DNA from: Thermoplasmata archaeon
GTDB lineage: Archaea > Thermoplasmatota > Thermoplasmata > Lutacidiplasmatales > UBA184
Direction: 5' to 3'
Length of the DNA: 45,232 nucleotides
NCBI GenBank assembly: GCA_021809545.1
Contig: JAKAYL010000011.1
Coordinates: 1-45,232 of the forward strand
Of the stretch, positions 1-8,469 are shown one piece after another (positions within the stretch are counted from its first letter, which is position 1; every line of letters starts with the position of its first letter). The translations under genes were made by a program, and so were the position numbers. The notes under the pieces are model-generated. The model was not told where the DNA came from and made no database searches. It saw only the letters and a list, made by a program, of their open reading frames with translations.

Positions 1-458
1 AGGTCCCCGGGATTCACGGAAAGGGAGACGCTGTTCGCCACCGAGGGGAGCGTCTCCCACCATGCCGTGATCCCTCGTCCGGGAACCAGGGTGACTCCCA
101 CTTGTGCGAGACTGCCAGTGTCCGTTCCCCCGATCCCTGTCCAGATGGAAAGCGCCTGCTCTCCCCCCGGGGAACCTGCGGGGATGGTCTGGGCCACCTG
201 GGGGACGGTCCAGCAACCAAAGGAACCTACCGTGCCCGAGGAAATCGTCTTGCACAGGCTCTGAGCAGACGAAACGCCCGAACAGTAGACGTACCCTGCC
301 CAGTTGGTACTAGCCATGTAGTTCACGGAAGCGTTGGACGGGGCGCCGGAATACCCGAGCCCGTCGTTCCTGGCGATGTCTTGGGTCCCCAGGATGTTCG
401 CGGCCGATGAAAGCATCACTATCCCGATCAGGAACAGAACCCAACCGATTCTTGACAT
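1..458 (-). CDS. Secreted glutamic endopeptidase (peptidase G1 / eqolisin family), 3' end cut by window edge
   Basis: The minus-strand frame stays open from an ATG at 458 to the window edge (152 residues, no stop). Residues 1-24 form a hydrophobic signal peptide or anchor. The body follows the eqolisin order: an N-W-A-G start (52-55), a W-T-V-P strand (83-86), W-T-G-I-G-G (106-111), then L-A-Q-V-G (117-121) where Q119 falls at the catalytic Gln of scytalidoglutamic peptidase, and A-W-W-E (132-135). The catalytic Glu of the family lies further on, outside the window, so activity cannot be judged. A GGTGGTG Shine-Dalgarno lies just before the ATG. The family is acid-active in fungi, and an exported acid protease would suit a peptide-using archaeon (inference). 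Three Cys (59, 69, 82) could form disulphides outside the cell. Confidence 0.78.
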   Translation of the reverse strand, partial: MSRIGWVLFLIGIVMLSSAANILGTQDIARNDGLGYSGAPSNASVNYMASTNWAGYVYCSGVSSAQSLCKTISSGTVGSFGCWTVPQVAQTIPAGSPGGEQALSIWTGIGGTDTGSLAQVGVTLVPGRGITAWWETLPSVANSVSLSVNPGD

Positions 459-517
459 GCTTCACCACCTTGGTCAAGTGAATGGCTGAAGGTGGCGTCA
501 GTGGGACACCCGACATA

Positions 518-543
518 CTAGCCGAACATGCTAGCCGAACATG
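518..543. repeat. Perfect 13-bp tandem direct repeat with overlapping palindrome
   Basis: CTAGCCGAACATG occurs twice head-to-tail without spacer (518-530, 531-543). The second copy runs into the perfect 10-bp palindrome GAACATGTTC (537-546). The site lies between two divergent genes, about 60 bp upstream of the G1 peptidase start and 75 bp upstream of the small gene at 618. A regulator binding site is a reasonable guess; nothing else supports it. Confidence 0.5.
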
Positions 544-617
544 TTCGTGGCATGGGTTCGGGAATCTGTACTAATCTCGGGTTGCGTTGTAGGGCCTGGA
601 GAGAGGTGAGCAAGCGA

Positions 618-860
618 ATGATGCTAATCCGCCAGAAACCGATGGAGCCCCTTTACCGCCACGACTACCTAGAGGAAGAATCTCCGGGCCAAGACCCGGT
701 GACGAACCGGGACCTTGGAGGGGCTCGCGGGAGCCCGTCCGCAGTGTCTTCCACCGTGAGACAGGCATCCGAGGTCTCCCGGGAACTCCTCCTGCTGCTC
801 CTGGCCGAGCTCGTCCGGATCTACTCAGACGACCCTCGGCAGACGATCGCATCCCGATAA
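618..860 (+). CDS. Small protein of unknown function (80 aa)
   Basis: I do not recognise a family. The start at 618 was chosen because GAGGTGA, a near-perfect complement to the archaeal 16S 3' end, stands 7 nt before it; the frame is open further upstream. Third codon positions are mostly G or C, like neighbouring genes. The product is charged, with a central Gly/Pro/Ser-rich stretch and a C-terminal helix (about residues 50-72) rich in Leu and Glu that looks amphipathic. No Cys, signal peptide or clear membrane segment. A strong hairpin follows the stop. It stands alone between the divergent peptidase and the lipid operon. The frame could still be chance. Confidence 0.45.
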   Translation: MMLIRQKPMEPLYRHDYLEEESPGQDPVTNRDLGGARGSPSAVSSTVRQASEVSRELLLLLLAELVRIYSDDPRQTIASR

Positions 861-877
861 GGGCCCGAAGCGAGCCC

Positions 878-919
878 GCGGGGTCGGGAGTCCCTTGCGC
901 TCCCACGACGTGACCCCGC
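878..919 (+). terminator. Hairpin after small gene, possible terminator
   Basis: GCGGGGTC (878-885) pairs perfectly with GACCCCGC (912-919), and inside it GGGAG (886-890) pairs with CTCCC (900-904). No T-run follows, so this is a structured 3' end rather than a classical terminator. An alternative pairing with GGCGGGG near 943-949 is possible. Confidence 0.35.
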
Positions 920-970
920 CAGGGTCCTGACCCCCCTCCCCCGGCGGGGCCATCTTTACCGCCCTGGGAA

Positions 971-980
971 ACTTAAATAC
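971..980 (+). promoter_or_regulatory. TATA box of ether-lipid operon
   Basis: CTTAAATA lies 25-32 nt before the ATG at 1004, which puts the start of transcription at or next to the start codon (leaderless mRNA). Confidence 0.6.
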
Positions 981-1003
981 CGTCGGATTCCCTGCAGGGA
1001 GGA

Positions 1004-1894
1004 ATGTCCGGAGTCCCGCCGTGGGTCAGGCTCCTGCGACCCCAGAATGGGGTGATCTCTCTCGTCGGGACGGTGGTCGGGGGGATCTCGGTCCGGGGCC
1101 TCTGGAGCGGCAGTTCCTTGGATCTTCTCCTCTCCCTGATCCTGGCCGGATGCGCTACCTTCCTCGCCACATCGGCCGGGAACGTGCTGAACGATTACCT
1201 GGATCGCGAGGGGGACAAGCTCAACCATCCCGACCGCCCGCTCCCCCGGGGAGAGATCTCGCCCGCGGGGGCCCGGAACTTTGCCCGCGCCCTCTTCGCG
1301 TTGTCGGTCCTGCCCCTCCTCCCGTTGATCCCCGGTCTGGGCCTCCGGCTCGGCCCCTCCCTTCCCTTCTTCCTGCTCACCCTCCTGGTCTGGGGCACTT
1401 CGGTGCTCCTGCTCGTTGGATACGAGTACTGGTGGAAGGCAAGGGGTCTGCCCGGGAACGCCACCGTGGCCTATCTCACCGGCGCGGTCTTCCTTTTCGG
1501 TGGGGCGGTGGCGGGAAATCCCGTCCTGGCCCTACCCTGGCTCCTGATGGCCTTCTTCGCCACGCTCTCGCGGGAGATCATCAAGGACATGGAGGATGTG
1601 AAGGGGGATGATGCCCGGGACACCCTCCCCCGCCGCTACGGTCTCCGTTGGTCGGCCCAGGCGGGCCGGGGCGCGGTGATCGCTGCGATCGTCCTCAGCC
1701 CCCTCCCTGTTCTCACCTGGCTTCCCTGGGACTCGGTGGCGGGGATCGCGTACCTCGCCTTGGTGGCCGTGAGCGATGTGGTCTTCGTGCTCTCGGTTGC
1801 CTGGCTCCCGGAGCGCCTGCACAGGGAGCAAGGGCTATCTAAGCTCGCAATGGTGTTCGCGCTCGTGGCCTTTGTGGGGGCGGCCCTGAGATGA
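1004..1894 (+). CDS. UbiA-family prenyltransferase, probable digeranylgeranylglyceryl phosphate (DGGGP) synthase
   Basis: Adds the second geranylgeranyl chain to GGGP, the second ether bond of archaeal membrane lipids. The 296-residue protein has the usual UbiA length and about eight or nine hydrophobic segments. The first Asp-rich motif, N-D-x-x-D-x-x-x-D, is at residues 63-71, followed by H-P-D-R-P-L-P-R-G; the second lies near residue 190 in R-E-I-I-K-D-M-E-D. Both bind the prenyl diphosphate through Mg2+. The next gene, overlapping by ATGA, encodes GGGP synthase, which makes the substrate, so the DGGGPS assignment is preferred over quinone or heme prenyltransferases. The TATA box spacing indicates a leaderless start at 1004. 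Confidence 0.88.
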   Translation: MSGVPPWVRLLRPQNGVISLVGTVVGGISVRGLWSGSSLDLLLSLILAGCATFLATSAGNVLNDYLDREGDKLNHPDRPLPRGEISPAGARNFARALFALSVLPLLPLIPGLGLRLGPSLPFFLLTLLVWGTSVLLLVGYEYWWKARGLPGNATVAYLTGAVFLFGGAVAGNPVLALPWLLMAFFATLSREIIKDMEDVKGDDARDTLPRRYGLRWSAQAGRGAVIAAIVLSPLPVLTWLPWDSVAGIAYLALVAVSDVVFVLSVAWLPERLHREQGLSKLAMVFALVAFVGAALR

Positions 1895-2637
1895 AGAGCG
1901 TAGCACGACAGATCGAGGAGAGCCTAGCCCGGGGACCCATCCACTTCACCCTTATCGACCCGGACAAGACCCGCGGCCCGCATGCGGGCGAGGTCGCCCG
2001 AGAGGCCGAGAAGATGGGGAGCTTCGGCATCCTTCTCGGGGGTTCGACCGGCATCACACCGGAACTGATGGGGGCGGCGGCCCGCTCCGTCCACAAGGAG
2101 TCGAGCCTTCCGGTCATCATCTTCCCCCAGGGGCCGGAGTCCCTGACCCCGGACGCCGATGCGATCCTCTTCATGAGCCTCCTCAACTCGCGGAACGTCC
2201 AGCACGTGATCCGGCTGCAGGCGCTCGCCTCCCTCTACGTGAAGAAGCTCGGGCTCGAGACCCTCCCGGTCGGATATCTGATCGTCGCACCTGGGATGAA
2301 GGTCGGCGAGGTGGGCGAGGCGGACTGCATCGAGCGCTCGGATCTTCTGGGCGCCAAGGGCTATGCCCTGGCGGCGCAATTCCTCGGGATGAAGCTCCTC
2401 TATCTGGAAGCCGGTTCCGGAGCCCCGGCCCCGGTCCCCGGCGAGATGATCCGTGAGCTCAAACGGACCGTCTCCGTTCCCCTCCTCATCGGCGGAGGCA
2501 TCCGGACGGCGGCGGACGCCGCCGGCGTGCTCGAAGCCGGGGCGGACGGCATCATCACCGGGTCGATCGCAGAAGAGGACGGCCATCGGGCACTCGCCCC
2601 CATCGTCGAGGAGGTCCGGAGGCGTCGTGCCGGATAA
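1891..2637 (+). CDS. Geranylgeranylglyceryl phosphate (GGGP) synthase
   Basis: Joins geranylgeranyl diphosphate to sn-glycerol-1-phosphate, the first committed step of archaeal ether lipids and the one that fixes their stereochemistry. A TIM-barrel protein of 248 residues. Visible family motifs are F-T-L-I-D-P-D-K near the N terminus, G-G-S-T-G-I-T, Y-L-E-A-G-S-G, L-I-G-G-G-I-R-T (phosphate binding) and G-A-D-G-I-I-T-G-S near the C terminus. Its start codon overlaps the DGGGP synthase stop (ATGA), and the following DUF2070 gene starts inside its last codons, so the three are almost certainly translated from one message. The pcrB-like bacterial heptaprenyl enzymes are relatives, but the archaeal context settles the call. 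Confidence 0.93.
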   Translation: MKSVARQIEESLARGPIHFTLIDPDKTRGPHAGEVAREAEKMGSFGILLGGSTGITPELMGAAARSVHKESSLPVIIFPQGPESLTPDADAILFMSLLNSRNVQHVIRLQALASLYVKKLGLETLPVGYLIVAPGMKVGEVGEADCIERSDLLGAKGYALAAQFLGMKLLYLEAGSGAPAPVPGEMIRELKRTVSVPLLIGGGIRTAADAAGVLEAGADGIITGSIAEEDGHRALAPIVEEVRRRRAG

Positions 2638-4441
2638 GCGGGAAGGCAAGTGGACGGTCGGCGTCCGTTCTCCCGGAATAGCCTGGAGCCTCCTCCTTCT
2701 CCTCCTCCTTTCTCTCTTCCTTTCCTTCCTCTCCTTTGGCCCGGCCCCCTCCCTCTCCAGCATGCCGGGCGTCCCGTACGGAGGATTCTGGAGCGGCACG
2801 CTCCTCTTCCTCTTCCCCCTCATCCTGGGGTCCGCCGTCTCCTGCCCCATCGCGACCGCGCTCGGGGGTAAGTTCACGCTCAAGCGGGCGTTCAGCGTCG
2901 CCCTCATCTCCACCTTCCCCATCGGGGTGATCCTCGTCGGTTGGCGGATCTACACGTTCCTCGTGCACCCGTACCCGGTGGAGGGAGCGCTGCTCGCCGC
3001 GTTCGGGGTCGCGCTCTGGATGGATACGATCTTCGTGGCCGGCATCGCAGGTCCGAACGTGCCCCGTTCCATTCCCCCGGCGATGGCCGAGCCGGCCGTG
3101 GGGCTCGTGATGGTGCTTCTTCTCGTCGGGGCGACCCCTACCCTGGTGCTGGTGGCGCTCCTCTTCCTTCTGATACCCGTGGCGGCGGGTTCGCTCCTCC
3201 TCTACGCGACGGACCGACCCCTGAAGCGGGAATTCGGCCGGGGAAGCGTCTCGATCGTGCGTCCGCTCTTTGACCACATCAACGATCGGGATCCTGAGGG
3301 TTCGCGAACGATGGAGGAGTTCTTCGAGAGCACCTCGCGGGAGGGGAATCTCCAGGCTTCCGTCCTCGCCTTCGGGAAGAAGGGAAGCATCGACGTTCTG
3401 TGGGTGGTACCCTCGGTTCACCCCGGGCCCTTCGCGGAGATCGGGGCCAGCGACCTTCCCCACAAGCTCGCGACCCGGCTCTCCTCGGCGGCACGCCAAG
3501 TGGTGGTCCCCCATGCCCCGTGCACCCACGAGCAGAACCTCCCCACCACCCGGGACGTGGAGACCGTGGCCCAGGAGCTCTCCGCGGTAGCGAAGGCACT
3601 GGAATGGGGACCGACAGGAAAGTCCTCTCCCCTCGTCTCCCCCTATCCAGGGTCCTATGTGCGGGCCCAAGTGCTCGGAAGCACCGCCCTCTTGGTCGTC
3701 AGCCGCTCCCCGGAGCCCTCGGATGACCTGGACTATTCCGTGGGGGAGATGCTTCGGGACGAGGCCCGCCGGAGCGGATTCCCTACCCCCATCGTCATCG
3801 ATGCCCACAATTCCTTCGTGGAACCTGACCAGAGCCTGGGGGCGATCCCCTTCGGCTCTCCGGCGAGCTTCAAGGTGAGGGACGATGCGAAGGCGGCCCT
3901 CGAGGCGGCGTCGAAGGCCCTCGTGGACGGCCCGGTCCGGGTCGGCTTCGCTCGCCGGTCCGGCTACACACCGCAGCAGGACAGTCTCGGCTCCGAAGGG
4001 CTCGCCGTGACGGTGGTGGAGGCCGCCGGGAAGCGGACCGCGTACGCTCTCTTCGACGGGAACAACCTCGTGCAAGGGGCCCGGGAGCGTCTCCTGGAGG
4101 CACTGAAGCGGCACGTCGACGAGGGAGAGGTGATGACCACCGACAACCACATCGTCCACGAGGTGGACGGCGGGGTCAATCCGATCGGGAGGAAGCGCTC
4201 GCCCGAACTCCTCATGCAGGATCTCGAGGAAACCCTCTCACAGGCCGTGCAGCGGCTCGCGCCCGCCGAGGTCGCATCCACGGGCACGATGGTCCGGAAG
4301 GTGCGGGTCCTGGGCCCCGGGGTGACCTACCGGCTCATGACGGCGCTCTCGGATTCCTTCCACATCTTCTGGATGCTCTTCCCCGCCACCTTCGCGATCA
4401 CGATCACGGCCGAGCTGCTGGTCCTCGCCCTCGCCGGGTAG
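2627..4441 (+). CDS. DUF2070 family membrane protein
   Basis: Start GTG 2627 is preferred: GGAGG sits 4 nt before it and it gives a 604-residue protein, usual for the family, overlapping the GGGPS gene by 11 bp. About six hydrophobic segments fill residues 15-200, then a large soluble domain, then one more segment at the C terminus. The soluble domain carries His-rich motifs: H-P-G-P-F, V-P-H-A-P-C-T-H-E-Q-N, I-D-A-H-N-S-F and T-D-N-H-I-V-H-E-V-D. These look like metal ligands of a hydrolase, though no reaction is known to me. DUF2070 is an archaeal family of unknown function. Overlap with both prenyltransferase genes hints at a role in lipid or cell-envelope chemistry (inference). Confidence 0.85.
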   Translation: MPDKREGKWTVGVRSPGIAWSLLLLLLLSLFLSFLSFGPAPSLSSMPGVPYGGFWSGTLLFLFPLILGSAVSCPIATALGGKFTLKRAFSVALISTFPIGVILVGWRIYTFLVHPYPVEGALLAAFGVALWMDTIFVAGIAGPNVPRSIPPAMAEPAVGLVMVLLLVGATPTLVLVALLFLLIPVAAGSLLLYATDRPLKREFGRGSVSIVRPLFDHINDRDPEGSRTMEEFFESTSREGNLQASVLAFGKKGSIDVLWVVPSVHPGPFAEIGASDLPHKLATRLSSAARQVVVPHAPCTHEQNLPTTRDVETVAQELSAVAKALEWGPTGKSSPLVSPYPGSYVRAQVLGSTALLVVSRSPEPSDDLDYSVGEMLRDEARRSGFPTPIVIDAHNSFVEPDQSLGAIPFGSPASFKVRDDAKAALEAASKALVDGPVRVGFARRSGYTPQQDSLGSEGLAVTVVEAAGKRTAYALFDGNNLVQGARERLLEALKRHVDEGEVMTTDNHIVHEVDGGVNPIGRKRSPELLMQDLEETLSQAVQRLAPAEVASTGTMVRKVRVLGPGVTYRLMTALSDSFHIFWMLFPATFAITITAELLVLALAG

Positions 4442-4631
4442 AGGCTCGTCTCCCCCGGATTTTCTGGGGCCGGACCCGGCCCGGGCTCCTCGTAGTTCCC
4501 GGGCGCGCATTCTCCGGAGGCTCGCAGGAAAGGTTATGTATGCTGGCGGAAATATCCACGCTACGATGGGTAGTCCATGAGCCGCATCGAAGTGGCTTTC
4601 GAAGGCTGAGCAAGAGGACCCTTTTCCTTAC

Positions 4632-5165
4632 ATGGACGTACTCGACGCTATCCAACGGATGAAACCATGCCGGTTTTTTCAAACGGCCCCGGTATCTGAA
4701 GAAGTCCTGAAGCGGGTGCTCAACGCCGCCCGGCTCTCCCCCTCCATCGACGACAAACAGCCCTGGCGTTTCCTGGTGATCCGGGATGAGGTCACCAAGG
4801 AGAAGCTTTCCCAGCTTCTCTCCAAGGGGGCCATGGTCCGCTCCGCCCCGGTCATCGTGGTGGCCATAGCCGCGGAAGGGGAGTCGCCGTCCCTCGTAGG
4901 GGGGCTCGTCCTCAGTCATGTGCTCGATGTCGCCGTCTCCATCGAGAACCTGTCGCTCGCCGCGACCGCCGAGGGCCTCGGCATCTACTGGATCACCGAC
5001 TTCAAGGCGGACCGTATCTCCCGTTTCTTCAACATCCCCGAGGGGTTCCAAGTGGTGGGGATCCTCCCCATGGGAGTTCCCCTCCCCGAGGCTCCCGGGG
5101 CGAAGCCTCCGAACGGGCGCAAGAGCCTGGCCGAAGTGACCGCCTACGAGCGGTTCCCCTGGTAG
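4632..5165 (+). CDS. Nitroreductase family flavoprotein
   Basis: FMN-dependent NAD(P)H oxidoreductase of the nitroreductase fold, 177 residues, a usual length. The N-terminal M-D-V-L-D-A-I with the following basic residues, the S-P-S-I-D-D-K-Q-P-W-R-F segment (FMN contact, residues ~37-48) and the C-terminal G-I-L-P-M-G-V-P are the family landmarks. No recognisable substrate signature, so the real electron acceptor is unknown. The ATG at 4632 has no Shine-Dalgarno; TATA-like sequences lie near 4532-4541 and 4549-4556, giving a leader of perhaps 50-70 nt. The XTP diphosphatase gene follows after 21 bp and is probably cotranscribed. Confidence 0.82.
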   Translation: MDVLDAIQRMKPCRFFQTAPVSEEVLKRVLNAARLSPSIDDKQPWRFLVIRDEVTKEKLSQLLSKGAMVRSAPVIVVAIAAEGESPSLVGGLVLSHVLDVAVSIENLSLAATAEGLGIYWITDFKADRISRFFNIPEGFQVVGILPMGVPLPEAPGAKPPNGRKSLAEVTAYERFPW

Positions 5166-5186
5166 GGTCCCTGCAAGGGTGTCGGC

Positions 5187-5747
5187 ATGGTGCGCACGGT
5201 AGCCTTCTACACTTCCAACCCAGGAAAGGTCGAGGAGGTCCGAACCCTCCTCAGTCCCCTGGGATACCGCGTGGTGTGGAGGAAGGGTGCCCTCCTCGAA
5301 CCCCAGGTCGACACTCTCGAGGAAGTGGCGGTCTGCAAGCTCGCCGACATCCCGGGGAAGGCGACCTTCGCCATGGTCGAGGATTCTGGGATCTTCATCG
5401 ACTCCCTAGGGGGGTTCCCGGGGGTCTACTCCGCCTACGTGCTCCGGACGGTGGGCTTGGACGGGATCCTTCGCTTGGTGAAGGGAAAGCCGAGGGACGC
5501 CGAGTTCCGCGCCGTGGTCGCCTTCCGTCACGAGGGCAAGGTGAAGCTCTTCTCCGGCCGCGTGCGGGGAGCTCTCTCGAGATCTGTCCGGGGGACCCAT
5601 GGTTTCGGCTACGATCCGATCTTCCTCCCCCACGGCAGCCAACGCACCACCGCCGAGATGGAGCCGGAGGAGAAGAACGCCGTCTCCCACCGGGGGAAGG
5701 CCGTCCGCCAGCTCGCGGCCTGGCTCCGGAAGCAAACCCCTGATTGA
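5187..5747 (+). CDS. rdgB: XTP/dITP diphosphatase (Ham1/RdgB family)
   Basis: Cleaves inosine and xanthosine triphosphates to monophosphates and keeps deaminated purines out of DNA and RNA. 186 residues, as in archaeal Ham1. Landmarks: T-S-N-P-G-K-V near the N terminus (phosphate binding), E-D-S-G-I-F-I-D (metal site), G-F-P-G-V-Y-S-A, H-G-F-G-Y-D-P-I-F and the C-terminal S-H-R-G-K-A. The start ATG 5187 has GGTG five nt upstream. It follows the nitroreductase gene by 21 bp. Confidence 0.93.
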   Translation: MVRTVAFYTSNPGKVEEVRTLLSPLGYRVVWRKGALLEPQVDTLEEVAVCKLADIPGKATFAMVEDSGIFIDSLGGFPGVYSAYVLRTVGLDGILRLVKGKPRDAEFRAVVAFRHEGKVKLFSGRVRGALSRSVRGTHGFGYDPIFLPHGSQRTTAEMEPEEKNAVSHRGKAVRQLAAWLRKQTPD

Positions 5748-5770
5748 GACCGCGTCCACCGTTCGCGGTA

Positions 5771-5780
5771 GAATTTAAGT
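5771..5780 (+). promoter_or_regulatory. TATA box of pirin gene
   Basis: AATTTAAGT lies 27-35 nt before the ATG at 5807, the spacing for a leaderless mRNA. The promoter separates the pirin gene from the upstream nitroreductase-rdgB pair. Confidence 0.6.
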
Positions 5781-5806
5781 AGCCGGCGCGCCTTTTTGGC
5801 CACCAT

Positions 5807-6673
5807 ATGACCGATATAGTCCGAAAGGTCGAACGCACCTTCCCGGGAAAGCCCACCCTCGAAGGGGCCGGGGTTCGTCTTCGCCGTTCGTTCTCCAACC
5901 AGGAGGTTCGCCTCCTCGATCCCTTCCTCCTCCTCGACAGCTTCGGTTCCGCCAACCCGGAGGATTATCTCGCGGGTTTTCCCTGGCATCCCCACCGGGG
6001 GATCGAGACGGTGACCTACATGCTCGAGGGCAATGTGGAGCACGGGGACACCCTGGGAAATTCGGGGGTGATCGGTCCCGGCGATGTCCAGTGGATGCGT
6101 TCGGGGAGCGGGATCATCCACCAGGAGATGCCGAAGCGGGCCGTGCACGAGCTCCGGGGATTCCAACTGTGGCTCAACATGCCTTCCCGGCTCAAGAGCG
6201 CCGCCCCCGCCTACCATGGCATCTCCACCGGGGAGATCCCCAAGGTGGATTCGGGGAAGGGGATCACCGTGCGGATCGTGGCGGGCAGTTACGACCGGGT
6301 TGAGGGTCCCGTCCGGGACCTTCCGACGGAGCCGCAGTACCTGGATGTCACTCTCGAGGACGGCGTCTCCTTCGAACACAAAGTGACCCCGGGGCACACG
6401 GCCTTCGCCCATGTGGTCCGCGGCGAGGGAACCTTCGATGCGGCCCACACCCCCGTTCACGCTGGGGAGACCGCCCTCTTCGGGGACGGGGATATCGTCC
6501 GTGCCCAGGGAAAGGGCCTGCGTTTCCTCCTAGTTTCCGGGAAACCGTTGCACGAGCCCATCGCCTGGTACGGGCCGATCGTGATGAACACGGAGGACGA
6601 GATCGCCACCGCGATCCACGAACTCCGCCACGGGGACTTCATCAAGGAAAAGAACGCCACGACGGGACCCTAG
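5807..6673 (+). CDS. Pirin family protein (bicupin)
   Basis: Pirins are two-cupin proteins; some oxidise quercetin and others act as metal-dependent regulatory proteins. 288 residues, the full family length. The four metal ligands are in place: H61 and H63 in P-W-H-P-H-R-G, H105 and E107 in I-I-H-Q-E. P-G-D-V-Q-W-M precedes the second pair as in other pirins. The second, metal-free cupin spans roughly residues 150-270. Natural substrate cannot be told from sequence. Monocistronic by its own TATA box and the strong hairpin that follows. Confidence 0.9.
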   Translation: MTDIVRKVERTFPGKPTLEGAGVRLRRSFSNQEVRLLDPFLLLDSFGSANPEDYLAGFPWHPHRGIETVTYMLEGNVEHGDTLGNSGVIGPGDVQWMRSGSGIIHQEMPKRAVHELRGFQLWLNMPSRLKSAAPAYHGISTGEIPKVDSGKGITVRIVAGSYDRVEGPVRDLPTEPQYLDVTLEDGVSFEHKVTPGHTAFAHVVRGEGTFDAAHTPVHAGETALFGDGDIVRAQGKGLRFLLVSGKPLHEPIAWYGPIVMNTEDEIATAIHELRHGDFIKEKNATTGP

Positions 6674-6706
6674 GTCCCGGTCTCAGAGAAAAGGGAAAAA
6701 GTTGGA

Positions 6707-6738
6707 GGCACACCCGGGGCGAAAGGCCCCGGGGTGCC
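6707..6738. terminator. Strong GAAA-loop hairpin between convergent genes
   Basis: GGCAC-A-CCCGGGGC (6707-6720) pairs with GGCCCCGGGGTGCC (6725-6738), one mismatch, closing a GAAA tetraloop (6721-6724). It lies in the 84-bp gap where the pirin and thermosome genes meet tail to tail and can fold on either transcript. No long T-run follows on either strand. Confidence 0.5.
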
Positions 6739-6757
6739 TGTGGCTAAAGGGTTGGGT

Positions 6758-8416
6758 CTATTCTCCGCCGAAGTCGCCGCCCATACCGCCCATGCCACCC
6801 ATCCCGCCCATGCCGCCGGCACCGGGGGGAGGAGCTGGGCTCGACTTGGAGGCGATGACGTCGTCGATGCGCAGGATCATGACCGCGGCATCGGTGGCGC
6901 TCTCGATCGCCTGGCGTCCGACCCGGATCGGCTCGATGATGTTCTGGGCGCGCATGTCGTCGATCTTGCCGGTGACGACGTTGATCCCGCTGGACACCTT
7001 GCCGGCCTTGTGGCTCTTCCGGAGCTCGATGAGGATGTCGATCGGGTCGAGCCCAGCGTTCTCGGCGAGCGTGCGGGGCACCGTCTCGAGGGCCTCAGAG
7101 AAGCTCTCGAAGGCGATCTGTTCCCGTCCACCGACCTTGGCCGCCTCGTCCCGGAGGCGCATGGCGAGCTCCTCGGCCGTAGCACCGCCGCCCGCGACGG
7201 TCTTGCCGTCCTCGATGGCGATGGCCACGACGTTGAGCGCGTCCTCGACGGAGCGCTCGATCTCGTCCGTGACATGCTCCGTGCCGCCCCGGATGAGGAG
7301 GCTCACGGCCTTGGCGTTGTGGCAGCCCGTGACGAAGGTCATCTGGTCGTCGCCGATCTTGCGTTCCTCGACGTTACCGGCCTTCCCGAGGTCCTCCGCG
7401 GAGAGTTCGGAGACCTTGCTCACGACGTTCCCTCCGGTGGCCTTGGCGAGCTTGTCCATGTCGGACTTCTTGACGCGCCGGACGGCGTAGACGCCCTCCT
7501 TCGCGAGGAAGTGCTGGGCGAGGTCGTCGATGCCCTTCTGGCAGAAGACGACGGTCGCGCCGGACTTCTTGATCTGGTCGACCATCTTCCGCAGCATGTT
7601 CTCCTCCTCCTGGAGGAAGGCGTTGAGCTGGGTCGGGTCGTTGATCTCGATCTTGGCGTCGATCTCGGTCTTCTTGATCTCAAGGGCGGCGTCCAGGAGA
7701 GCGATCTTCGGGTGTGTGACCGAGGTCGGCATCCCGCTGTGCACCTTCTCCTTGTCCACAATGACTCCCTCGATGACCTGGGTGTCGGACATGGTGCCTC
7801 CCTGCTTCTTGATGACCTGGATGTTGTCGAGGTCCACGTTGTACCCCTTCTCGGTCTTCTCGGCGACGGCGGTGACCGCCTTCACGCTGAGTTCGGCGAG
7901 CATCTCCCGGTTGAAGGAGACGGACTTCGAGGCCATGGCGGTGTTGGCGATCTTGGTCAGCGTCGCGATGTTGGCGATGTCCACCTTCTCGCTGACGGTG
8001 TCGAGGACCTCGAGCGCCTTCTTGCTGGCCAGTCGGTAGCCCTGGGCGATGATGGTCGGGTGAATGTTCTGCTCGATGAGCTGTTCGGCCTTCTTCAGGA
8101 GCTCGCCGGTGAGGATGACCGCGGTGGTCGTCCCGTCCCCGCATTCCTGGTCTTGGGCCTTCGCGACCTCGACCAGCATCTTAGCGGCCGGGTGCTCGAC
8201 ATCCATTTCCTTCAGGATGGTGACACCGTCGTTCGTGACGACGACATCTCCCATCGAATCGACGAGCATCTTGTCCAGACCCCGGGGGCCGAGGGTCGAC
8301 CGCACGGAATCGGAGATCGCTTTCGCCGCTGCAATGTTGTTCGAAAGGGCTCCACGTCCCTTTTCTCGCTTCGTTCCCTCTTTCAGCACCAGTATGGGTG
8401 TTTGTCCAGTCATCAT
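6758..8416 (-). CDS. ths: Thermosome subunit (group II chaperonin)
   Basis: ATP-driven double-ring chaperonin that folds cytosolic proteins. 552 residues from the ATG at 8416, a normal length; the second codon is also ATG. Landmarks: the N-terminal region from [13 protein letters not shown] nucleotide-binding loop, G-D-G-T-T-T-A-V phosphate loop, and G-G-G-A-T-E near residue 405. The tail ends in repeated G-G-M, the flexible segment that fills the ring cavity. A TATA box at 8461-8469 and GAGG 9 nt before the first ATG give a short leader, so unlike many neighbours this highly expressed gene is not leaderless. No second subunit gene is in the window. Confidence 0.96.
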   Translation of the reverse strand: MMTGQTPILVLKEGTKREKGRGALSNNIAAAKAISDSVRSTLGPRGLDKMLVDSMGDVVVTNDGVTILKEMDVEHPAAKMLVEVAKAQDQECGDGTTTAVILTGELLKKAEQLIEQNIHPTIIAQGYRLASKKALEVLDTVSEKVDIANIATLTKIANTAMASKSVSFNREMLAELSVKAVTAVAEKTEKGYNVDLDNIQVIKKQGGTMSDTQVIEGVIVDKEKVHSGMPTSVTHPKIALLDAALEIKKTEIDAKIEINDPTQLNAFLQEEENMLRKMVDQIKKSGATVVFCQKGIDDLAQHFLAKEGVYAVRRVKKSDMDKLAKATGGNVVSKVSELSAEDLGKAGNVEERKIGDDQMTFVTGCHNAKAVSLLIRGGTEHVTDEIERSVEDALNVVAIAIEDGKTVAGGGATAEELAMRLRDEAAKVGGREQIAFESFSEALETVPRTLAENAGLDPIDILIELRKSHKAGKVSSGINVVTGKIDDMRAQNIIEPIRVGRQAIESATDAAVMILRIDDVIASKSSPAPPPGAGGMGGMGGMGGMGGDFGGE

Positions 8417-8460
8417 AGGTTTTCCTCTGCGTAGAACGCATCCCGAGTAAAAAAGCGCTC

Positions 8461-8469
8461 GTATATAAT
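8461..8469 (-). promoter_or_regulatory. TATA box of thermosome gene
   Basis: On the minus strand CATTATATAC, the best TATA match in this half of the window, about 49 nt before the ATG at 8416. Transcription would start about 20 nt ahead of the ATG. Confidence 0.65.

Noticed and set aside
6734-8434. 566-codon open frame opposite the thermosome gene
   Set aside because: Mirror of the chaperonin coding strand; Leu/Asp/Gly/Val-rich composition is typical of antisense frames in GC-rich genes.
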